Shown one piece after another: positions 11,308 to 21,348 of a stretch of DNA of 64,000 nucleotides. How positions within the stretch are numbered: the first letter of the stretch is position 1; each line of letters opens with the position of its first letter. Below the pieces are notes generated by a model. The model made no database searches, was not told the origin of the DNA, and saw nothing but the letters and a program-made list of their open reading frames with translations. Location: contig OY829539.1 of the NCBI GenBank assembly GCA_963691705.1, positions 60,486,327-60,550,326 on the forward strand. The letters run 5' to 3'. Position numbers and translations under genes: made by a program. The stretch comes from Viola odorata (taxonomy: Eukaryota > Streptophyta > Magnoliopsida > Malpighiales > Violaceae).

Positions 11308-11739
11308 CTATTCACCGTCAGACCAGGAGATGCCATAACAGTAGACCACGCCATCATCATCATCACCTAAAAGCGATGGATCCTCGCCAGCGAGAGGGAA
11401 AGGTTCCTCAACCCTCTCCCCTACGCGAGTTGATGATCGATCTGACTCCTCCTTAACAGCTGGCGATACCGCTTCAACGGCTGAGCAGGCAGAGGGAGCC
11501 CCTTGGGATGACTCGCCAGGAAGGAAAGACGTTTCTTTCCCCTTCTTAGAGAGAGAAGCAAGAGAATCAAAGAATGATCTAGATGCCTTCGCAGCATCTT
11601 TCCTCCGCCTCTTGCGACACCGTCGGCGAACAGGCGGCCTCCAAGGAGGCGATGGAGGAGGATTATCCGAGTCAGGAGAAGTCGGAGGAGTTGGTGGAGA
11701 ATCTCGTGCGGTCGTACCTAAAAAATGAGAATCAACCAT
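11308..11739 (-). CDS. hypothetical Pro/Ser-rich basic ORF
   Basis: 143 codons from an ATG at 11739. The N-terminal third is Pro/Ser-rich (TARDSPPTPPTSPDSDNPPP), followed by RRRCRKRRRK, a plausible nuclear localisation cluster, and an acidic C-terminus with DDDDG. No family recognised. It lies upstream of, and in the same orientation as, the gypsy-type ORFs, so it may be an extra ORF or exon of the same mobile block. Low complexity makes a chance ORF possible. Confidence 0.35.
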   Translation of the reverse strand: MVDSHFLGTTARDSPPTPPTSPDSDNPPPSPPWRPPVRRRCRKRRRKDAAKASRSFFDSLASLSKKGKETSFLPGESSQGAPSACSAVEAVSPAVKEESDRSSTRVGERVEEPFPLAGEDPSLLGDDDDGVVYCYGISWSDGE

Positions 11740-12206
11740 GAGATTGCAGATTACTTATCAAAAGAAAAAAAAAACGAACAAGGAGGTGAATAAAAATAAG
11801 GGAAAGAGGATCCCCTTAAATAGCCAGAAAATCGGGAAAAAAGGATCTTCGATCTTCCAGCCCGACCCTTGAGGGTGGACACGTGTACAGCCTGAAGTGT
11901 AAATAAGGATTTGAAGTCACGCCTGTTGAAATCTTACTTGAATCAAGGAAAACCACAAAATCGCCCAATCAGTTGCCAGGACAACAACGGCATAGATTTA
12001 ATGCAGAACAACCAACTAGAAAACCACCCAGTGGCTGAATCGTTTTCAGTTGGGCTAAGAACATCTCAAACAGGAAAAAGACAAAAGATGCAATGTGGAA
12101 GAAGAACAGTCGCGACTATTATGATAAAGCAGTTTATTTATTATGGCCTATTGGCCGAAGAGGTACAACGTTTAGAAGGAAAAAGGCTCGAAAGGAGCCA
12201 ATATCG
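11740..12206. other. spacer without supported gene
   Basis: No feature recognised. The overlapping plus-strand open frame (from 11911) has no conserved motif and is treated as chance. Confidence 0.4.
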
Positions 12207-12584
12207 TCACGCGTCAGAGCCAGCATCTTCGGGAGTGACGGGAAGGTCTCTCAGGGAATCCATGACCAGAGTTAGATCATGGGAGGTGGCTCTCATCCCC
12301 TTTAGGCAGCACCCCAGCATATCCTTGCGCTGCTGCAGCATGGCGATCACCACTTGAATCCGAGCGACGGAGGCAGCCAGCTTCGACACGCTCTCTAGAG
12401 GACTGAAATCCTCCAGAGATATAACTCCCAGCCTGGAATGGAGTGGGGTCAGCATCCCTTGCAACTCTAGGATGTCCTTAGAAGTCTTAATCAACATGTT
12501 CTCCAAGAACCCTATGTCACCGTCATTAAGGTTCTTGAGAGTATGGCCCTTGGAGAGGAGAAAATTCTTAGTCAGATGATCCAT
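12207..12584 (-). CDS. hypothetical helical ORF
   Basis: 125 codons from an ATG at 12584. It is Leu-rich and predicted helical (LENMLIKTSKDILELQGML; LESVSKLAASVARIQVVIAM), without signal peptide or metal-binding motif. No family recognised. It sits between the truncated Athila-like gag and the gypsy-type ORFs, all on the minus strand, so it probably belongs to the same mobile block. Confidence 0.35.
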   Translation of the reverse strand: MDHLTKNFLLSKGHTLKNLNDGDIGFLENMLIKTSKDILELQGMLTPLHSRLGVISLEDFSPLESVSKLAASVARIQVVIAMLQQRKDMLGCCLKGMRATSHDLTLVMDSLRDLPVTPEDAGSDA

Positions 12585-12852
12585 GAGGGAAGTTTATGAA
12601 AGCAAAGGAAGAGATGAGCCTGTACAAAAGAAACTCCCAGATTTATAGGCTTCGAGGGATGGACCTCTAAAGAAAAGGTCCTCAAAAGGCGAGCCATCCA
12701 GTCACTCGAGGGCTGATGGACCCGAAGCGGAAGTGAAGGTCGGTGTTCGTGAACTATCCGCGATACAGATGCTCGGAGGGGTACGAGATAGAATATGGAA
12801 AAATGCCAAAAGGCACGATATTACGGGTAGTCATGACGTAAAAGCCATACGG

Positions 12853-13257
12853 TTACTGGTATCCACAGTGTAAAGCCGCGTTGATGGTTTGTTGGCCAAT
12901 GCAGCTACTGGCCATATCGGGGGTTGCATGGAAATTGTCGATGGTTTGTTGGTCTCGGGGTGGTGGATCTTCGTGATTTTCACGGTTGTTACGGTTGTCA
13001 TTATTGGCTAGGTCATCCATTGCTGGAAAATTAAAGTGATCTGGTATGGGGTTTTCGGGGTCACGATGGAGAAAGGTCAGGTCTGGGAAAAGTTGATGTT
13101 CCTGGTCAGACAAATTAGAAGGGGAACCGTCGAGGGCAGGATGAGGGATCACTCTACGATGAGAAGAAGTCCCTTGATCTTGCTTACGAAGTCCTCTTTC
13201 CGTTCTGGTCAACTTGAGGTCGAGAGGAAGTAGATCGGGAGCAGATCTCCTGGTCAT
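12853..13257 (-). pseudogene. truncated Athila-like gag, N-terminal part
   Basis: The ATG at 13257 opens MTRRSAPDLL and follows the PBS at the expected distance. It is nearly identical to the start of the gag at 27894 (shared stretch HRDPENPIPDHFNF) until about 12880, where homology ends within a GGTTTGTTGG microhomology and unrelated DNA follows. The capsid-like core and zinc knuckle are absent. It keeps the reading frame that the 27.9-kb copy lost through a 1-bp deletion. The break marks a deletion or recombination junction joining this leader to the 4601-12880 block. Confidence 0.75.
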
Positions 13258-13288
13258 ACAAGAAAAATAAAACAAAATCAGTACCGCT

Positions 13289-13309
13289 CAATCCCCGGCA
13301 ACGGCGCCA
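13289..13309 (-). other. primer binding site, tRNA-Asp type
   Basis: On the minus strand it reads TGGCGCCGTTGCCGGGGA plus TTG, five bases after the LTR end. This is the PBS type I associate with Athila elements. Confidence 0.85.
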
Positions 13310-13314
13310 AAATT

Positions 13315-14909
13315 TGATCGTCACTCAAATATACTTAAATTTATCCTGATGCCTAAATGCACAAAGTAATGTGTATAAAGCAAGTCAGGGTCGAACCACA
13401 GAGATTGAAGGACTAATTTGCTAGTGAACTAGTATGACAAGGCAATATGCGACAAATCTAACCAAAGTAACAATAACAGGGGGAGGGGGGGTTGTATGTT
13501 GATTAATAAATTAATCAACGCAGAGTAGGGGAGCTAACAAAACAGAATTGGAAAGTACTAATCTAGGGCATGAAAGTAAATCGTAATCCAGGGCAAGAAA
13601 CGTAAAGTATTATCCAGAGCAAGAGATGTAAACAGATCGAATGCGGGAAAAAGTAATGAAAAGGATATTAATCAAATGAGACGAGATCTTAGCGAAAGGT
13701 GCTCCCTTGGGTTGTTTTCTAGGTCGGCCAGTCATTGGTGCAGAGGTTTTCTAGACTCAGGTGCAGATCTGCTATAGGGACCGCGTTTCCACACCGCATC
13801 CCCTGCTTACCTTCGTAGATAAGAGTCACCCCCCGTTTCCACATATGAGGTGACCTTGACGTTCAGCCGTCCTTCCAGCTACCTTCCTTGTCATCAAAAG
13901 GTAGCCTTGACCGTCCGGCCGGTCACGGCTCGAAGTAGGGAGGCTAAATTCAGAACGCCCATGAAGGAGAGGTAAGACAGATCTAGGGCGCGATAGCTCA
14001 GCTTGTCAGACTCATATCGCCTCCCCTAGGTGTCTGCTCTAACTCCAGGGCTTCGCGTCAGTTATAACCCTAGAATATGACGTTACTCATGCAGAAATAC
14101 TAAAAGGTGATCAAGCTCTTAACAGTTCTAGACAAGCATGTAGTGAAATCGATAAACAGTCATGTGTCACAAGAGAATATATTAAGCATGCATTAGACCT
14201 CTTAGCCAAACCCTACAACCCGTGGAACACCCTTCACCAAGAAAGGGGTATTTAGCTACTCATACTATAGTATAAATAGTAGGTATATATAATCATACAA
14301 TGATAAAACAAGGAAAGTAAAAAGGGAGTAGAGTAAACCGATAGATTAATTAATAATCAAAGAGGAAAGTTGTTGACAATGGCTGCTCTTGGAAGAGGAG
14401 ATGATTCCCAGAAAATAAGCACTGAAATTAATGTAAGAAAATATCCTTTGGAACCAGCCGTCCTTACAAAACCCTAAAACTATGCTTATATAGCCTAAGC
14501 TTAGCTAGGAGACAAAAACAGCTAAGGGGAGAGGAAGGATCAATGAGGGCGTGACAGCACACGTCCTTGCAAAAGGAATATTCTAGGATTCCTTAAATAT
14601 CTGCTATCTTCTGGAAGCGCCTGGGATTCCGTGCGGATCTCAGAAGATGCTCTTTAGAAGAAGGCTCAGAACTGTCGAGGCCTTGGGACAGCGCACTGGT
14701 CTGGTTCGCGTCGAGGTCTTGACATCGCTCGATCTTCTAGGCCTTGAAATGGAAATCCACAGAAATGCTCTCAAATCGCTCCTTTTCGGCCTTTTCCCTC
14801 CTTTGATGTTAATCTTCAAATAAAACTGAAATGAAGGTCAAATAGTAACATCGAGCCCCCGAAAGGGCTAGAAAGGAGGGTGAAACCGAGAGTATTAAAC
14901 ATGCTATCA
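13315..14909 (-). mobile_element. Athila-like LTR (left copy), 1595 bp
   Basis: On the minus strand it runs from TGATAGCATG at 14909 to GTGACGATCA at 13315. It is a near-identical partner of 27952-29586, with an indel of about 46 bp near 14020 and a different G-run near 13480 accounting for the length difference. A TATA-like TATATAAG lies at 14492-14485. It is unusual in having a PPT on one side (14910) and a PBS plus gag start on the other (13309), so it serves as both a 3' LTR and a 5' LTR. Confidence 0.85.
14485..14492 (-). promoter_or_regulatory. LTR TATA box
   Basis: TATATAAG on the minus strand inside the LTR, upstream of the expected R region; the same motif is at 29162-29169 in the partner LTR. 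Confidence 0.5.
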
Positions 14910-14924
14910 AACATCCCCACACTG
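14910..14924 (-). other. polypurine tract of element A
   Basis: On the minus strand, CAGTGTGGGGATGTT lies immediately before the LTR TGATAGC start. A closely similar tract precedes the 3' LTR of the second Athila-like element at 39335-39350. Confidence 0.75.
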
Positions 14925-15581
14925 CCCCTATGCTCGCCCTCGAGCATAAACAAAATTGGAAAACCACCTCATTCGTAAACATACGCAATCAACTTCCAAA
15001 ACACAGAATCGGCACGTCATTCGAAAAGCTACACCCAAGCAAAATAAATCCAGACCTAGAGAAGCACCTGCATCCGGCTGATAGGATAACGACCCTACCA
15101 ACCAAACTTTCCCATATCTAGCCTAATCACCAGCAGTCCTCGCATAGGCACGTATTTGCACTCATTCTCAGAATAAAACAAGTGTTTAGGCTATCACTCA
15201 TGAATGCAAATAACACAACACAGGCATGGTTTGCACGTCAATCCGAGTACTGTAGAACACATGCATGGGCAATCAACAATCGGGAAAATATCGCATCAAC
15301 AAATAGAAAGAAAAGGGTCGAAAGGGTTAGAAAGGTAGAAGAGGGAAGAAAAGAAGGAAAGAAAAGAAAGAACCAGGCAAAACCTGGTTGGATCCCTTGG
15401 CTGGGAAAAAGAGAAGTGGCGAGGCAGCTTTCATTGAGGGCATGAGATGTTTCGAGGGCTAGACAGAGGTCTTCTTTCGGGGCCAGGAAAGTCTTCGAAT
15501 TGAAGCTTCGGAAGCGGATGCATTTTCTTGGACGCTCGGAGCCTTTCTCCTCTTATTTTGAGATAAAACCATATTTTTGAA

Positions 15582-15624
<43 letters not shown>

Positions 15625-16218
15625 TTAGAGTAAAGGAGATGGCCCTTGATTTGGTTCCTGCATCGATGGTGACTTCTTTCTAGCCTCCCCACACTTGAAG
15701 GTTTCAGGGGCTCGATTTGTATGAATAGCCTAGGGCTCAAAACTCTTGCCCTAGACTCCTGCTTTTTGCTCTGAAGTCTTTTGCTTTTGCCTTCCTTCCC
15801 CACACTTAAACTCGTTTGATCACTTTAGGTGTCTAGCCCTCGACGTTGCCCTCAATAATTGCTACCTCACCTGCCAAGGAAAAAGATCAAGAAAAGGCGA
15901 ATGGTTAGGAAAGAGTATGAAAAGAAGGGGAATGTCGGGGGCTCGAGAAGAAAAGAGAGAGATGGGAGAAGAGAAGAAAAGAGACATTGATGCGAAGCTT
16001 TCCGTCGTATTTAAGCTTTCCCATGTCCTAACAGTGACTATACCCGGGGATATTATACAAACCTAGACCGTGCCTAGCTAAGCATTTTCACTAAAAAATA
16101 ACGGGCATGAAGTTCAAATTATGCTCACGGGATCAATTGTGACTACTGGTGTTGTGGCCTAGATATAGATATAAGGGCTAGCAGGTCTAAAAATGCATGC
16201 TCAGGCGTAGGTGCTACG
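14925..16218. other. 3' noncoding region of element A
   Basis: No supported ORF. It includes an A/G-rich stretch near 15310-15375, an (ATT)n microsatellite at 15583-15626 and a stretch related to 37940-38420 of the second Athila-like element (ACACTT-type GTGTGGGG motifs in inverse sense). Confidence 0.6.
15583..15626. repeat. (ATT)n microsatellite
   Basis: About 14 uninterrupted trinucleotide units of TAT/ATT type inside the retrotransposon's 3' noncoding region. Confidence 0.9.
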
Positions 16219-16449
16219 GATGCCATGCTTTTTCTATGCATCGAAAGTTGAAAAACACATGTCAAAAATGAGGGTTTGAAAATTTTCCTAGCATGGCTAA
16301 AAATAAAATCCGAAGATCATGCAATCATGCAACAAACGTAAAAATAAGCATGCAAACACACAGGCAAAATGCATAAATAACTCCCTCCCCATACTTAGGC
16401 AGCGCATTGTCCTCAATGCGGGGAGAGTATAAAAAAGAGTTCAAGAAAT
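16219..16449. repeat. 231-bp target-flank duplication, copy 1
   Basis: Sequence from GATGCCATGC to TTCAAGAAAT, same length as 21866-22096 and differing at about two positions. It belongs to element A's 3' region and flanks the inserted element on its left. It ends at a CAAGAA microhomology with the LTR. Confidence 0.9.
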
Positions 16450-17037
16450 CCGACATTTTGGCCAAAGGATCGGCCAAGGGCAGCCGAGCCTTACAAATGA
16501 TCAAAAACCATGCCCACGGTCGAGGTTCAAGTGCCAAATTCTCACAATCCAAGGCCTAGACGCATGGAATTCCCAAGAAGGCCTAACAAGTCACCCGGCC
16601 ACGCACACTCATCCCAAGGCCTTGACAACAAATGCTCCATCTATGCAAGTCAGAATTGTGTCGCCTAGTCTCCACCAGAATATGGATAAGAAAATGATGC
16701 CCGATTTGAGAGATCAGAAGCTTGATGGAAACTTCAAGATGTTAGCTTTCATTTGGGACAAGTTTCAGGTCAATCGGACTGGTGGATCAAAAGTTAGGCT
16801 ACTCGACATTTTGGCGCGCGGAGCTGAAGCTGCTGAAGGATCCTGGCGTGATCACGTTAAGGTGTTAACGTGAATCACGTTAAGGCAAACGTGATCACGT
16901 TTCACTCTTAACGTGAATCACGTTATTCTCTAGAATGGAGCTGAAGTTTTGAGCTAGCCTTACCGTGATCACGATAAGGCCTTAACTTGATTCACGGTAA
17001 GGAAATTTTGGCTAACGTGATCACGTTAAGCCCTCAC
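16450..17037 (+). mobile_element. 5' LTR fragment of the LARD-like element
   Basis: Matches 20729-21270 of the 3' LTR, then diverges at about 17037. It has a ~22-bp block (around 16750-16771) that the 3' LTR has lost and one additional palindromic unit near 16863, so the two LTRs differ by several indels. Confidence 0.75.
16844..17035. promoter_or_regulatory. array of AACGTGATCACGTT-type palindromes
   Basis: Several perfect or near-perfect palindromes of the forms ACGTGATCACGT and ACGTGAATCACGT, with TTACCGTGATCACG variants. The same array occurs at 21105-21287 and 33512-33740 in related LTRs. A role as transcription-factor binding or hairpin sites is inference. Confidence 0.7.
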
Positions 17038-18099
17038 TTGGCCGGCCAACACATACAACAAGAGTCAAACATCCTCATCCTTTGCATTAAATGCAACAAG
17101 CCAACTCACCCTAGTCTTTTTGACAATTTGACCAAAGGAACCAACATTCCTAACTAAATAAACCATGCCTAACTAAATTGGCCATTCCAACCAAATAAAA
17201 TCCTTCTCCCCAAGGACAGCACGTCCTCTTCCATTCCTAGTGTCCAGCTGTCCTCTTCATTTTATTTGAGTCCTAAACAAGTCCTAAACTCAAGTCCTAA
17301 ACCCATAAAAATATAAACTTGAGTTTTAAACTTTTTGAGTCCTAAACTTATGTTTCTTAAGTCTTAAACCTTAAGTCTTCTCTCTTAAATTCTGAAAATA
17401 CTTCCTTCAGTCTTTTACTCTATTAAACCATAATTTTCTATCCAGCCTCTCCTCCTTTCCTACGGAAATTCCAAATTTCCCTCCCAAAATTGGAAATTTT
17501 GAATTTCCTTAGAAAATTCCGAAAATCTTCCTTTCCTTTTTCTTTGAGTCCTTGTAAAATTCTTGAGTCTTATACTTATTTAAACTCAAATTTTTCCAAC
17601 CCTCCTTCCTTCCAAAGGAAATTCAAAATTTTTCCCCATAAGTTAAAGTTTTGAATTTTCCTTGGAATTCTGAAATTTTTTCAGCTTTCTCTTAAGTTTT
17701 TGTAATTCTCTTGAGTCTTTGTCGAGTATAATCTTTTCTCCTCTTTTTCTAATCTTGAGCACTTGCGAAGGTAGTTGTTGATGAATTGCTTGATTCGAAT
17801 CATAAGTTTGTTTGCGGCAACAAGTTGTGTGGTGAGCAAGATTTGTGTATGGATGTATTGAGCGATTTGTGAGGTTAGCTTTTGCGAGTGATTAAACACG
17901 AGTGTTAAACACGTGAGGGAGAGAATTATTTTTCTAACCCTTGTTTAAGTGTGCAGGTACACGGAGAACATGAAGTTGAGTGTTTGTGAGCACGTATTTT
18001 TCGAGTGACCTAAACACCTAAACACGAGTGTTTAAACACGTGAGGGAGAGATTATTTACTAACCTATATATCTTTAGTTTGTTCAATTTTTCAGGCACA
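17038..18099. other. leader of the LARD-like element
   Basis: No coding feature. T/C-rich with repeated TAAACTTGAGT- and GTCCTAAAC-like motifs (17270-17400) and two related AAATTCC/AATTTTGAATTTCC stretches. TTCAATTTTTCAGGCACAATG just before the ORF resembles a 3' splice site, so part of this leader may be an intron. Confidence 0.5.
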
Positions 18100-21027
18100 A
18101 TGTCAAGAGATAGTGAATGTGAGTCTTGTGATCAAGAGTCATATTGTGACGACGATGACTCACAATGCATTGACGTTAGTGGTAATGAATCCTGTGGTGA
18201 TGATAGTTGCCAATTAGATGGTGATGAAGATTCTGAACCATGTGGTGAAAGCGGCAATGAGTATAGCATTGATAGTGAGGGTGAGTACCGAGATGATAGT
18301 GAAGTAACTTGTAGCGAGAGTGAAGACAATGAAGGCCCTCCAAGTCCTCATGTCTTTGGTCACGGCTCAAGTTCAATTTGTAGTGAGGATGAAGACTATG
18401 AAGAGACTTCAAGTCCTCGTCTCTTAATCCGTGGCTCAACTTCAAGTTGTAGTGAGGATGACGATGACGAAGATTTTCCACAAGTCTCAAGCTATGGCCT
18501 CGGTTCCCTTGACCACCAAAGCCTTGGCCATGGCCCCGAACCACGACATTTCCCCTCCTCAAGTGTACAAGTCCGAACTAAACCTAAGGGAATGCAAACC
18601 CGAGCACCTCCTTATGTTCTTCCTCCAAGGGTTCGACCTCACCAAGGCCGAACGCCCCCTCATTCTCCCTTAAGGGTTCGACCTCGCCAAGGGCATTCAA
18701 GTGTGCAAAACTCTTCTTTCGATTCTACCTTCGAGTCTACATTGCAAGAAGTCCAACCTAACCACTTCACTCAACAACCGCAACAACCCACTCCAACTCA
18801 ATCCTTTGAGCCAAGTTCGATGATTAACATTTTGGACGTGATTGAAAGGAATGTGGTTGAGCTTCAAGCCATTGCGGCAAGGAAGAGTGAAAAACGTAAG
18901 GTTGAAAAAGAGAGAAAAAGAAGAGAGCGAGAGATAAAAGAAAAGAGAGAGTGTGGAGAGAAGAAAGTAAGTGATGAGGAAAATACACGGCATGAAAAAA
19001 GTAAGCATGCCAATGAGAGTGAGTGCAACCACATCCGTGAGAATGAGTTGAGTGAGCTCAATGAGCCAAATCAATTTCAAGTTTTTGACAACCTTCTGTT
19101 TGAATTATATTTTGACAATCCGTTGTTTGAGCTTGAAATTGAGGAAAAAGAAAGTGAGCAAAACAGCCCGCGTGAAAAGAACGAGCATGCGAGAGAGAAA
19201 CACACACATGAGAGGAGTGACTATACCGAAAAATTGAGAGAAGAAAGTGAGGGAAAGAAGCAAACTGAAATTGTGGGAGCTATTGATCCAATGAGCGTGC
19301 CTTTGTGCAATGAGGATCAATTAGCTCATGCTAACACCAATGATTCTTTTCCTGCTGCTTGTGTGTCTTTCTTGCAGGAAACTCCGATGGGTTGTCATAA
19401 CCATACACGCCGAAATGTTCCAAGGAACAAAGGTGGTTTCAGACCATCAATCCTAGGAGGCGTTGGAAGTGTAATTGCTCAACATTGGTGTTCCCAACGG
19501 CAAGGCCTTGAGGTAAACCGCCCTCACCTTTCCGCTTTGCCCGAAAGGTACGTACCAAACCCTTCTTTGAATGCTCAATTGTTTGAGGTTTTTCAATTCA
19601 CTCACCCTTATTCACATGATGAAATTTTGTATGAAAACCATGTAGCATGTGATAAGGAATCATTCTTGCATTTCGTTGAGCATGACTCTTTAATCCGTGT
19701 ATTGGAAAACCACTTGGGTATGAATTTTATTACATGCACCAAAAAATTTATCGTACCCCACGTCAAGCATGATTCTTCTTGGTTTGAGTATGGGTATTAC
19801 TTGAATGAAAATTGTATGGCATGTGTTAAAATTCCTAATTTGCATTTCATCAAGTATGACCCTTTCTTGCTCAAACGTGCTAAATTTTGTAATTTTTCGG
19901 ATAATATGTATGATTTGTTTACATGTTGTTTTTATTTGGAATCCATCATTGATTGGCATAAAGCGTGGAAACAATTCTTTTACTCCAACTTGTTAGAATT
20001 TTCTTGGTCTAAATGCTGCAAGGAATTGTATTTCTTTTTGTGCCGATTGCTTGGTATTCCAAAGCGTTTTGTGTTTGGGCGTGTGGCTCAATTTTCTTGG
20101 CTGATCCTTATAGGCCGCTTTGAGAAAATGACCCACCGCCTATGTTGTTTAATAGTTTGTGATACCATGCACATCCTTAAAGATGAAATGGATATGCATG
20201 TTTTTGAATGGGATGAATTGTGCTTCATCAATTGTAGCCTACATGAATTACTTGTAGTTAATGTGCACTTCAATACCATGAGCATGTTGTGTATTAAGGG
20301 GACACAAATCGGAGGACTAAACTTATTGAGGATTAATTGGTTTAATTCCTATGAAGATTTGTGTTTTCTCTTGCGGAATGAGTTTTGTATTTTCAAGTGC
20401 ATAGTACCTTTTTGTAGTGCTGAATTCCCTTGGGTTGTCATGGTGAACCGTGTAGAGGAGAAGATTCATCCTGTTGACTATTTTATGATTTGTGATGCCA
20501 TCTATATTTTACATGACATTTTACAAAATGATGTGCATCAATATGTTATTCATGTTGTTGATTTGTTCTTGGACCGACATGTGCATACGCATACGCAATT
20601 GCGCCCTCTTGGTATCTCACCTTTGTTTTCAAGCATTTTTAAGTTTGCAGGTGAGATGAATCAGGTCATGGATTCGAGGACGAATCCTTTTGAAGAGGGA
20701 GAGGTTGATGCGATCACGGGTCCAAGAATCCGATATTTTGGCCAAAGGATAGGCCAAGGGCAGCCGAGCCTTACAAATGATCAAAAACCATGCCCACGGT
20801 CGAGGTTCAAGCGCCAAATTCTCACAATCCAAGGCCTAGACGCATGGAATTCCCAAGAAGGCCTAGCAAGTCACCCGGCCACGCACACTCATCCCAAGGC
20901 CTTGACAACAAATGCTCCATCTATGCAAGTCAGAATTGTGTCGCCTAGTCTCCACCAAAATATGGACAAGAAAATGATGCCCGATTTAAGAGATCAGAAG
21001 CTTGATGGAAACTTCAAGATGTTATAG
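18100..21027 (+). CDS. unrecognised 975-aa retrotransposon ORF
   Basis: Start chosen at 18100 because TTTTTCAG just upstream looks like a splice acceptor; an in-frame ATG at 18028 would add 24 residues. Residues 1-150 are very acidic and Ser-rich with DDDDS and EDDDDED runs. Next comes a Pro/Arg/Gln-rich part with repeated PPRVRPHQGR-like units. A Lys/Arg/Glu coiled coil (ERKRREREIKEK) follows around residues 270-330, then Glu-rich sequence, and the last ~400 residues are rich in Phe, Cys, His and Trp. No gag, zinc knuckle, protease, RT or integrase motif is seen. Near the PPT the frame encodes DSRTNPFEEGE, a tail I associate with plant Ty3/gypsy polyproteins. It reads 322 bp into the 3' LTR and stops where a small LTR deletion creates TAG. 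Function unknown. Confidence 0.6.
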   Translation: MSRDSECESCDQESYCDDDDSQCIDVSGNESCGDDSCQLDGDEDSEPCGESGNEYSIDSEGEYRDDSEVTCSESEDNEGPPSPHVFGHGSSSICSEDEDYEETSSPRLLIRGSTSSCSEDDDDEDFPQVSSYGLGSLDHQSLGHGPEPRHFPSSSVQVRTKPKGMQTRAPPYVLPPRVRPHQGRTPPHSPLRVRPRQGHSSVQNSSFDSTFESTLQEVQPNHFTQQPQQPTPTQSFEPSSMINILDVIERNVVELQAIAARKSEKRKVEKERKRREREIKEKRECGEKKVSDEENTRHEKSKHANESECNHIRENELSELNEPNQFQVFDNLLFELYFDNPLFELEIEEKESEQNSPREKNEHAREKHTHERSDYTEKLREESEGKKQTEIVGAIDPMSVPLCNEDQLAHANTNDSFPAACVSFLQETPMGCHNHTRRNVPRNKGGFRPSILGGVGSVIAQHWCSQRQGLEVNRPHLSALPERYVPNPSLNAQLFEVFQFTHPYSHDEILYENHVACDKESFLHFVEHDSLIRVLENHLGMNFITCTKKFIVPHVKHDSSWFEYGYYLNENCMACVKIPNLHFIKYDPFLLKRAKFCNFSDNMYDLFTCCFYLESIIDWHKAWKQFFYSNLLEFSWSKCCKELYFFLCRLLGIPKRFVFGRVAQFSWLILIGRFEKMTHRLCCLIVCDTMHILKDEMDMHVFEWDELCFINCSLHELLVVNVHFNTMSMLCIKGTQIGGLNLLRINWFNSYEDLCFLLRNEFCIFKCIVPFCSAEFPWVVMVNRVEEKIHPVDYFMICDAIYILHDILQNDVHQYVIHVVDLFLDRHVHTHTQLRPLGISPLFSSIFKFAGEMNQVMDSRTNPFEEGEVDAITGPRIRYFGQRIGQGQPSLTNDQKPCPRSRFKRQILTIQGLDAWNSQEGLASHPATHTHPKALTTNAPSMQVRIVSPSLHQNMDKKMMPDLRDQKLDGNFKML
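20692..20705 (+). other. polypurine tract, inside the ORF
   Basis: GAAGAGGGAGAGGT directly abuts the 3' LTR TG. The same bases encode the EEGE of the DSRTNPFEEGE tail. Confidence 0.75.
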
Positions 21028-21104
21028 GTCAATCGGATGGGTGGATCAAAAGTTAGGCTACTCGACATTTTGGCGCGCGGAGCTGAAGCTGCTGAAGGAT
21101 CCTG

Positions 21105-21287
21105 GCGTGATCACGTTAAGGCAAACGTGATCACGTTTCACTCTTAACGTGAATCACGTTATTCTCTGGAATGGAGCTGAAGTTTTGAGCTAGCCTTACT
21201 GTGATCACGGTAAGGCCTTAACGTGATTCATGGTAAGGAAATTTTGGCTAACCTGATCACGTTAAGCCCTTAACGTGAATCACGTTA
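21105..21287. promoter_or_regulatory. LTR palindrome array, 3' copy
   Basis: Same AACGTGATCACGTT and AACGTGAATCACGTT units as in the 5' LTR, one unit fewer, about 55-235 bp upstream of the TATA box. Confidence 0.7.
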
Positions 21288-21340
21288 GCTTCTGTTTTGG
21301 GACGAATTTTGGGCTTTTCAAGCCCACTTTGTGTACGAAC

Positions 21341-21348
21341 TATAAATA
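21341..21348 (+). promoter_or_regulatory. LTR TATA box
   Basis: TATAAATA in the 3' LTR; the corresponding site in the solo LTR near 33792 reads CTATGAATAGG and is degraded. Confidence 0.55.

Noticed and set aside
4208..14909. Pairing of the 4208-4600 LTR with 13315-14909 as one element
   Set aside because: Their 5' ends differ after TGATAGC and no PPT adjoins 4600.
19690..19974. Minus-strand ORFs within 18100-21027
   Set aside because: Antisense shadows without motifs; the plus-strand frame is far longer.
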